Positions 57,501-64,000 of a stretch of DNA of 64,000 nucleotides are shown in pieces. Made by a program: the position numbers and the translations under genes. Under the pieces are notes generated by a model. That model worked only from the letters and a program-made list of their open reading frames with translations. It did not search any database and was not told the origin of the DNA. The stretch covers positions 91,962,033-92,026,032 of the forward strand of contig NC_035433.2 of NCBI RefSeq assembly GCF_002127325.2. Reading direction: 5' to 3'. The stretch comes from Helianthus annuus. Taxonomy: Eukaryota > Streptophyta > Magnoliopsida > Asterales > Asteraceae. Every line of letters begins with the position of its first letter. The first letter of the stretch is position 1.

Positions 57501-58057
57501 TGACTTGGTACCCGACGCAAAAATCTGCTAGGTTTGAGTCTTCCTACTGCACTTCACACATATCAATGGCCTTGCAAACCATTGGTGATCTCTTTATTTC
57601 CTTATTTGCTACATACCAGGGTTTTTATACTTACAAAGGTTTTACATACTCACTACACATGAACTCGCTCAACATTTTTGTTGATTTTTCCAACTTACAT
57701 GTATTTCAGGGAACTAAGGATCTGGCACGGTATGCTACGTTTTCACGCTGCGTTAGAGTTATGGGATCATCCAAGTTTAGGGGTTGTGGCTTTTACCTGG
57801 ACGAGTCACAGTTCTTAAACTGCGTCTGTTTTCTGTTTGTGGTTATGTCTTCTGAACAATGTTTTTATATTATTAGGTTGTAATTTCCGTTGCATGTGTC
57901 AACGCTCTAAGACAATGATGTGGTACTTTTATTCTAAAACTTAAATCAATGGATGATCTGCATGGTTTTACTTTCATATAGCTTTGTTGTGATTAAGCTA
58001 TGGTATTAAGAAGTCACACCAAATAAATCCACGCTTCCGCAAAGCCAGGGTGTGACA
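54580..58057 (+). repeat. 5' LTR of third gypsy element (about 3478 bp)
   Basis: It ends CAGGGTGTGACA, three bases before the PBS. The start at TGTGACAAATG (54580) is the best TG with the expected form; likeness to the minus-strand copy is only clear from about 54650. TATATAAG lies at 55429-55436, a C14 run at 55297-55310. A U5 block at 57420-57620 is shared with the LARD-like LTRs. Confidence 0.8.
55429..55436 (+). promoter_or_regulatory. TATA box of third gypsy LTR
   Basis: TATATAAG lies about 850 bp into the LTR, the same relative place as in the second gypsy LTR. Confidence 0.5.
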
Positions 58058-58060
58058 GCT

Positions 58061-58072
58061 TGGTATCAGAGC
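58061..58072 (+). other. PBS (tRNA-Met type)
   Basis: TGGTATCAGAGC follows the LTR end after GCT. Confidence 0.93.
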
Positions 58073-58233
58073 ATTGATCATAGCGAACTAGGATTCCTTC
58101 TCGAGTCTAGACTATGATCACTAGGGCTCTCACGAAAACATTTTTACATTTGCATACCACTTAAGTCCAGATCCATGTCACAAGACGTTTTTACAAACAA
58201 AAGTTGAGCACATTTTATTTGTTAGTTAAGGCT

Positions 58234-58491
58234 CAGTCTGGGAGGCTGAGGGAGTGGTCTAGTGGGACTAGGAGGCTCAGTCTGGGAGGCTGAGGGAGTT
58301 GACTAGTGGGACTAGGGAGTCAGTCTGGGAACCTGGGAGAATTGACTAGTGGGACTAGGGAGTCAGTCTGAGAGGCTGGGAGAATTGTCTAGTGGGACTA
58401 GGGAGTCAGTCTAGGAGGCTGGGAAGTTAATCTAGTGGGACTAGAAAGATCAGTTTGGGAGGCTGGGAGGCTAGTGGGACTAGGAGAACTA
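58234..58491 (+). repeat. Six tandem repeats of 43-44 bp in leader
   Basis: Units start CAGTCTGGGAGGCTG near 58234, 58278, 58321, 58364, 58407 and 58451, each containing CTAGTGGGACTAGG. They lie between PBS and the pre-gag ORF. Confidence 0.92.
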
Positions 58492-58544
58492 TTTGATTGG
58501 TGACTAATATGTTTATCTGACTAAATGATTGATTATTTGTGCAT

Positions 58545-60230
58545 ATGTGTGTTTGTGTTACAGACGATAAGCCTTCATCCGGCACCGGAGAGTCGGACAC
58601 CACAGACCCTATGCCCATAGTATCGGACGACATGGTGTCGTCAGAGCACGAGGTGTACACTCCGGACACCACCAGCACGGACGACGATGATTTCTAGCCA
58701 TTTGCGCTGCCCGATGCCGTTGCTGAGCCCGCTGATGGCCCTATCGCTGGGGATTTACCGCTTGCGTTGATCCCTGCTCCTGTACCTCTTGTAGCTTATC
58801 CTGTTATCGACATGCCCCTTGACGTAGTCGCTGACGACGACGTCGACTTGTTTGACGAGGATCCACTAGAGGACGACTTTGAGGGTGAGGCCCACATAGC
58901 TGCTGGCGATCTCTTACTTCTCGCGGATGCTCCTGCAGAGGGGGCACCCATCCATTCACCTGTCCCAGACTCTTTCGAGTCTGTGGCATCTGCACCATCA
59001 CTCGCGCAGGGAGTGCAGCACTACTCGCATGATACAGACCCTGATAGAGCATTGTCCGCTGCACCTGCCCCTGCCCCTAGTTTTGCTATCGATCATGACA
59101 TTGATGATGATTTAGACCCCGTCTTCCCACCTAGTTTTGATCCAGACCAGGAGATTGAGTTTATTCACCTAGATCAGCCCATGGAGGACCCTGTTGACCC
59201 CGTTGATCCCATGTTCGCTGATCCCGCTGATTTCGAGATGGAGTTTGATGATCTGGAGCCTGCTGTGGCCCCTGAGCCGGCTGATGCTCCTGTCCTCGCA
59301 TTAGAGCATGACCTTGATCATGCCGATGCGCCAGCTGTTGCTCCCTTGATTGACGATGTACCTTTCGATGATCATCCTATTTTGGCTCCACAGTTGGTGG
59401 ATGATCATGTTGCTATTGATGCTCATATTGATGCCCCTCATGTTGCTGATATTCCTGCTGATCCTGTTGTTGCCCCTCTTCCTGATCCCGTACCTGTGCA
59501 GCCCGATCATGCACCCTTTGCGACCCATGTTGACCCTCGATATGCGCACACCCCAAATGGGTGGATAGACGATGATGATGACTACCCGCCTTTTGTGGTA
59601 CCTGTTACACCTGCTACATCACCTGCTTCAGTTCCTATCGATGCACCCTTGTTTCCTTCACACGTCACTGATGCGCATCGCGCAGACCTGCCTATCACAT
59701 TTCTCCAGGACATACCTCCACCACGTCCTGGAGAGGGGTCATCTCGTCAGCCTTTTGGCCATGCACCTTTCATGCCTGGAGGAGATCCGTTTGTACCACA
59801 GATCGCTCATCATACTGCTGTTCCCCCTATTGCACCGTTTGCGGTACCTTCCTTTGCTCCATCTAGTGAGCCTTTTCTTTGGACTTCGCCACCCATCATG
59901 CCGCCATCTAATCCTTATCATCCTTATCACATGGGTTACTCTACAGAGGATATTCTTAGATCTTTTATGATTCAGCAGGAGGAGCTGACTCGTCGCGTGC
60001 AGGAGCTTGAGAGAGCTCAGCGACCACCATGCCAGTGCCATGGCCAGACTTACCCTGCGATATCACATCCTCCTCCTCCGTTATCTCCCGATTCTGCTGC
60101 TCGTTTTTGGACTCAGGAGCAGCAGATAGCATATCTGCTGCGTTCTCATCGTGCCATGGAGGAGGATTGGCTTCACATGCGCCGATTGCTCTTTTCTCAT
60201 TTTCCCCCTCCTCCACCGCCATCAGCTTAG
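58545..60230 (+). pseudogene. Pre-gag acidic Pro/Ala/Asp-rich ORF, one stop
   Basis: The frame can be opened at ATG 58545, or, if TTGTGTTACAG at 58553-58563 is a splice acceptor, at ATG 58611. TAG at 58695-58697 interrupts it after TDDDDF; then 511 codons stay open to TAG 60228-60230. The product is strongly acidic, made of Asp/Pro/Ala/His-rich repeats (DPVDPVDP, DHADAPAVAPL). Its C-terminus has a short coiled coil (SFMIQQEELTRRVQELERAQ) and a proline run. No enzyme or membrane motif is seen. It is separate from gag, which starts at 60669. It holds the same place as the ORF at 22910 in the second gypsy element. Function is unknown. Confidence 0.75.
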
Positions 60231-60514
60231 GGCTATTTTGTACGACATAGGTGGACTTTTGTTGAGAAGACGGCGATTGCACAGATTGCACAGCTTTTGG
60301 GAGACTACATATTGATCCTGACTCTTGTTGTTATGTATATTGGATATTGTTGACACTGATTTGATATTTTGGACTGGGGTGATGTAGCCCTTAGTCGTTG
60401 ATGTTGTATGATACAGTTATGTACTTGTACACCTTACATTATGGTCTTGATATATGATAGTGCAATCGCAATATTCTCATCGTATGTGATGTTTTGATTG
60501 ATTATTTATGTTCT

Positions 60515-60596
60515 ATAACATGAGATGTTATGTGGTTGAATTATTTATAACATGGGATGTTATGTGTTTGGTTTATTTATAACATGAGATGTTATG
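60515..60596 (+). repeat. Three 32-bp repeats of an ATAACAT hairpin upstream of gag
   Basis: ATAACAT-GRG-ATGTTAT stem-loops start at 60515, 60547 and 60579, in the 438-bp gap between the pre-gag stop and the gag ATG. Otherwise that gap shows no gene. Confidence 0.88.
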
Positions 60597-60668
60597 TATT
60601 AGTACTATTGTTATATACGTACGCATTACTTACTATGACCTGACCAACGTGAACACATCTTTTAGAAG

Positions 60669-63069
60669 ATGCCACCAAGACGCCAAGCACGCATACCTAC
60701 CAACGAGGCAGAACTTCAGCAAGTCATCGCTGCCGCCATTGTGCAGTACGCAGCCTCACAAGGAGGAACTAGCGGGAGTAATTCAAACAAAAATGGCAAT
60801 AACCATCCGCCTCATGGTAATGTCCAGTCATTAAGGCATACCATGATACAATTGGATATCTCTAGCAAGTTTGCTAATGCCATTCATATATTGTAACGTA
60901 TGTGCAGGGTGCACTTACAAGCAGTTTCTGGACTGCAAGCCTGTGAACTTTGACGGCACCAGAGGTGCTGTTGCTTTTGTCCGATGGGCCGAGAAGATGG
61001 AATCTGTTCTCCGAATGAGCAAGTGCACTCCAGACCAGCAAGTTACCTACATTTCCCGGCTATTCTTGGACGGAGCCCTGTCCTGGTGGAACTTACAAGT
61101 TCAAACTCTTGGTGAAGCCGCAGCTTACGCAATGACATGGAACGAGTTGAAAGAGCTCATGTGCAGAAAGTACTGTTCACGTGCGGAGATACAAAAGTTG
61201 GAAACTGAGTTTTGGCATTTGAAGATGGAAGGTCCGAAAATTGCGAAATATGTTCAGAGGTTTCACGACTTGTCTCATGTGGTACCTTATATGGTTACAC
61301 CGGAATTCAAGCGAATCGAGCGCTTCATTTGGGGATTAGCTCCTCAAATCATAAGTATGGTGACCTCTTCAAAGCCGGCAACAATCACTGAGGCAATCGA
61401 TCTGAGCGTGGCTCTTACTGAGGAGGCTATCCGCCTAAACAAGTTTTCTGATGTTGAGCAAAAGAAAAAGGAGACTCAAGTAGAGTCGTCCAGGGGTAAC
61501 AAAAGAAAATTCTCGAATTTCAAACAAGGAACAAGCGGGGTTGTAAAGAAAGGAGAACCAAGCGCACCAGTCCAAGCTACAACTGGTACTAGAAAGAAAG
61601 GAAAGGGATATATGGGTACCCATCCCAAGTGTAACACCTGCCAGCGTCACCATTCTGGCCGGTGTGGGTCAAAAACATGTGAAGCATGTGGAAAGGTTGG
61701 TCACTCGAAGGATACTTGCTGGGCCACTGTTGGCCGGGGAGGCCAAGGAGGTTTTGGAAATGGAAGCAATAATCGTGGTGGTATTGGGAATCGCCCACAG
61801 GGGAACAATGGAGGAAATGGAAACCGAGGGAACAATGTGAATCAAGCTGGTACTGTGAATCGAAACCAAAACAACAATCAAGCTGGGAATGGAGGTGGAA
61901 ACGAGCAAAGACCAAGTTGTTTCAACTGTGGTGACATTGGGCATTTTAAAAGGAACTGCCCAGAATTGAACCAAGCTCGGGGAAGAGTCTTTAATATCGA
62001 AGCAAGGGAAGGGCGCCAGGACCCCAATGTTGTCACTGGTACGTTCCCTATAAACCAACGCTTTGCATCCGTTTTATTTGATACTGGTGCCGATTATAGC
62101 TTCGTATCATTAGAATTTAAGAATATGCTTGGGTTAACCGCTAGTAAATTAGATATCCCGTACTCAATCGAATTGGCGAATGGAAAGTTGGTAGAAGCCT
62201 ATGAAGTGGTCAGAGGTTGTATAATCGAATTGGGAGAGCGTGAATTTACTTTGTATCTACTACCAGTCCAGCTGGGAAGCTTCGACGTGGTAGTAGGGAT
62301 GGATTGGTTATCAAGCAACAAGGCAGAAATTGTTTGTCACGAAAAGGTCGTTCGTATCCCAACCGAAGATGGTGAAACAATTGTGGTTCATGGGGAGATG
62401 CGAGATACGCCTTTAAGAATCATCAGCTGCCTGAAAGCCCGTAAGTGTTTACAGAAGGGATGTGCTGCCTTCCTGGCACACATCGTGGATAAGAAGGCTG
62501 ATGAGCCAAAAATCGAAGACATCCCTGTCGTGAGGGAATATCCTGAAGTCTTTCCAGAGGACTTGCCAGGATTGCCACCCCAGAGGCATGTAGAGTTCCG
62601 TATTGACTTAGTTCCAGGCGCCGCGCCTGTGGCTAAGGCACCCTATAGACTTGCCCCGTCTGAGATGCAAGAGTTGTCGACACAACTCCAGGAGCTACTT
62701 GACAAAGGATTCATCCGACCAAGCTTCTTACCTTGGGGAGCTCCAGTTTTATTTGTCAAAAAGAAAGACGGTAATTTTCGTATGTGCATCGACTACCAGG
62801 AGTTGAATAAGTTGACCGTCAAGAATAGGTATCCCCTGCCAAGGATCGATGACTTATTCAATCAGCTCCAAGGTTCAAGCTTTTACTCTAAGATCGATCT
62901 TCGATCTGGATACCATCAGTTAAGGATACTAGAGGAGAGTATCCCGACGACAGCCTTCAAAACTCGTTATGGACACTACGAGTTCCTAGTTATGCCGTTT
63001 GGGTTGACAAACGCGCCTGTAGTTTTTATGGATTCGATGAACCAGAGTTTGCAAGCCGTAGTTGGATAA
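60669..63069 (+). pseudogene. gag-pol: Gag-Pol of third gypsy element, first part
   Basis: The ATG at 60669 (MPPRRQARIPTNEAELQQVI) opens exon 1 of gag. A 91-bp GT-AG segment (60817-60907) separates it from the Gag body [15 protein letters not shown], and removing it keeps the frame. Next come the core ([13 protein letters not shown]), knuckles [14 protein letters not shown] and [14 protein letters not shown] around a Gly/Asn-rich linker, and the protease DTGAD near 62080. Reverse transcriptase follows up to [10 protein letters not shown] near 63015. One extra base near 63043 shifts the frame, giving a stop at 63067-63069. The reading continues in another frame at 63062. Without the frameshift, RT would be complete through the [10 protein letters not shown] motif. 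Confidence 0.88.
60817..60907 (+). other. Probable 91-bp intron in gag
   Basis: Donor GTAATG follows CATG, acceptor is TATGTGCAG before GGTGCAC, and a CTAAT branch-like site lies at 60874-60878, about 30 bases upstream of the acceptor. It contains an in-frame stop and is AT-rich. The first and second gypsy elements have no such insert at the homologous point. Confidence 0.7.
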
Positions 63070-63397
63070 GTTCGTGATTGTGTTCATAGACGATATTTTG
63101 ATTTACTCAAAGACGAAGGCTGAACACGAACAGCATCTAAGAGCTATTTTGGAGTTGCTGAAAAGGGAACAGTTGTACGCCAAATTCTCAAAGTGCGAGT
63201 TTTGGCTACGTGAAGTCCAATTCCTTGGACATGTAGTGAATGGGGATGGAATTCATGTGGACCCCACCAAGATTGAAGCGATCAAGGATTGGGAAACCCC
63301 AAAAACGCCAACCGAGATTCGTCAATTCTTAGGTTTGGCTGGCTATTATCGAAGATTCATCGAGAATTTTTCAAAAATCGCTCAACATTTTTGTTGA
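63062..63397 (+). pseudogene. pol: Pol of third gypsy element, RT C-terminal part
   Basis: It begins [17 protein letters not shown], the RT catalytic block, and continues through [14 protein letters not shown] to [14 protein letters not shown]. There it runs into the inserted LTR piece and stops at 63397. The frame is one off from the upstream part because of the extra base near 63043. Confidence 0.9.
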
Positions 63398-63773
63398 TTT
63401 TTCCAACTTACATGTATTTCAGGGAACTAAGGATCTGGCACGGTATGCTACGTTTTCACGCTGCGTTAGAGTTATGGGATCATCCAAGTTTAGGGGTTGT
63501 GGCTTTTACCTGGACGAGTCACAGTTCTTAAACTGCGTCTGTTTTATGTTTGTGGTTATGTCTTCTGAACAATGTTTTTATATTATTAGGTTGTAATTTC
63601 CGTTGCATGTGTCAACGCTCTAAGACAATGATGTGGTACTTTTATTCTAAAACTTAAATCAATGGATGATCTGCATGGTTTTACTTTCATATAGCTTTGT
63701 TGTGATTAAGCTATGGTATTAAGAAGTCACGCCAAATAAATCCACTCTTCCGCAAAGCCATGGTGTGATAGCT
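63380..63773 (+). repeat. LTR-end/PBS fragment inserted in pol
   Basis: It matches 57667-58062: the last 390 bp of this element's own LTR plus the first bases past its end (AGCTTG). Differences are few (about five by eye). Pol resumes at GATTGGGGAATCAAACAGG; a few tens of bases of pol between the breakpoints are missing. Confidence 0.92.
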
Positions 63774-64000
63774 TGATTGGGGAATCAAACAGGAAGAAGC
63801 GTTTCAGTTGTTAAAGGATAAGCTCTGCAATGCGCCAATCTTAGCACTACCAGAGGGTACAGAGGATTTCGGGGTATACTGTGACGCCTCACGCCAAGGA
63901 TTGGGTTGCGTGTTGATGCAACGCCAGAAAGTTATAGCTTACGCATCGCGCCAACTGAAAGTGCATGAAAAGAACTATACCACGCATGACTTGGAACTCG
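63774..64000 (+). pseudogene. pol: Pol of third gypsy element, RNase H start
   Basis: Reading resumes [36 protein letters not shown] and [20 protein letters not shown], the RT connection and RNase H start, running off the right edge. It is open here but disconnected from upstream pol by the inserted piece. Confidence 0.88.

Larger units (their letters stand above)
54580..64000 (+). mobile_element. Third Ty3/gypsy element (Tekay-like), 3' end outside window
   Basis: It has a 5' LTR, PBS, leader with tandem repeats, an acidic pre-gag ORF, gag with a probable intron, and pol up to RNase H at the right edge. Pol is broken by a frameshift near 63043 and an inserted LTR/PBS piece (63380-63775). 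The LTR is of the same family as the split minus-strand LTR at 25715-39462. Confidence 0.9.

Noticed and set aside
57500..57883. 127-codon ORF at the end of the third gypsy LTR
   Set aside because: It overlaps a block conserved among LTRs, but frames are not kept in the related copies, so coding is unlikely.

Overview
The window is repeat-dense nuclear DNA of a eudicot plant. I see no host gene, tRNA or rRNA gene. Everything I can assign belongs to long-terminal-repeat (LTR) retrotransposons that are nested in or joined to one another. Asteraceae is my best guess for the family, based on recalled similarity of the Gag types; that is an inference and was not tested. Assignments rest on LTR ends (TG...CA), a tRNA-Met-type primer binding site (PBS, TGGTATCAGAGC), polypurine tracts (PPT) and protein motifs.

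Layout, left to right. 1-8476: 3' part of a Tekay/Del-like Ty3/gypsy element, with a broken gag, an open pol and a 3.65-kb 3' LTR. 8477-12685: 3' end of a SIRE-like Ty1/copia element, with a decayed third ORF and its LTR. 12686-15009: 5' end of a related copia element on the minus strand, with a decayed gag and an LTR carrying a 298-bp duplication. 15010-16397: unassigned non-coding DNA. 16398-19114: 5' end of another copia element with a CATTTCG motif array. 19115-25714: 5' end of a second gypsy element with an extra ORF ahead of gag. 25715-39462: a minus-strand gypsy LTR split by a complete 10.3-kb element without gag-pol (26411-36727, target-site duplication GGACT).

39528-54579: fragments of an Athila-like element flanking a cluster of gag-only copia elements. 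These are a chimeric one (39687-46434), one with an intact 747-residue Gag and no pol (46435-52247), and the 3' end of another (52248-53457). 54580-64000: a third gypsy element with 5' LTR, PBS, 43-bp repeats, a pre-gag acidic ORF, a gag with a probable 91-bp intron, and a pol broken by a frameshift and by an inserted piece of its own LTR/PBS region.

The most interesting layout is in the copia cluster and in the 16.4-kb element. Each family carries a short family-specific motif many times in the LTR U3 and again in the 5' leader, so both ends of the genomic RNA would carry it. The motif differs between families (CATTTCG versus GGACCGCTC) but the layout is the same. Together with Gag-only elements and four AGGGGGAG tracts per 3' region, this suggests a recognition or packaging arrangement between Gag and RNA. 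That is a hypothesis. A second theme is splice-acceptor-like sequence just ahead of several gag or pre-gag starts.
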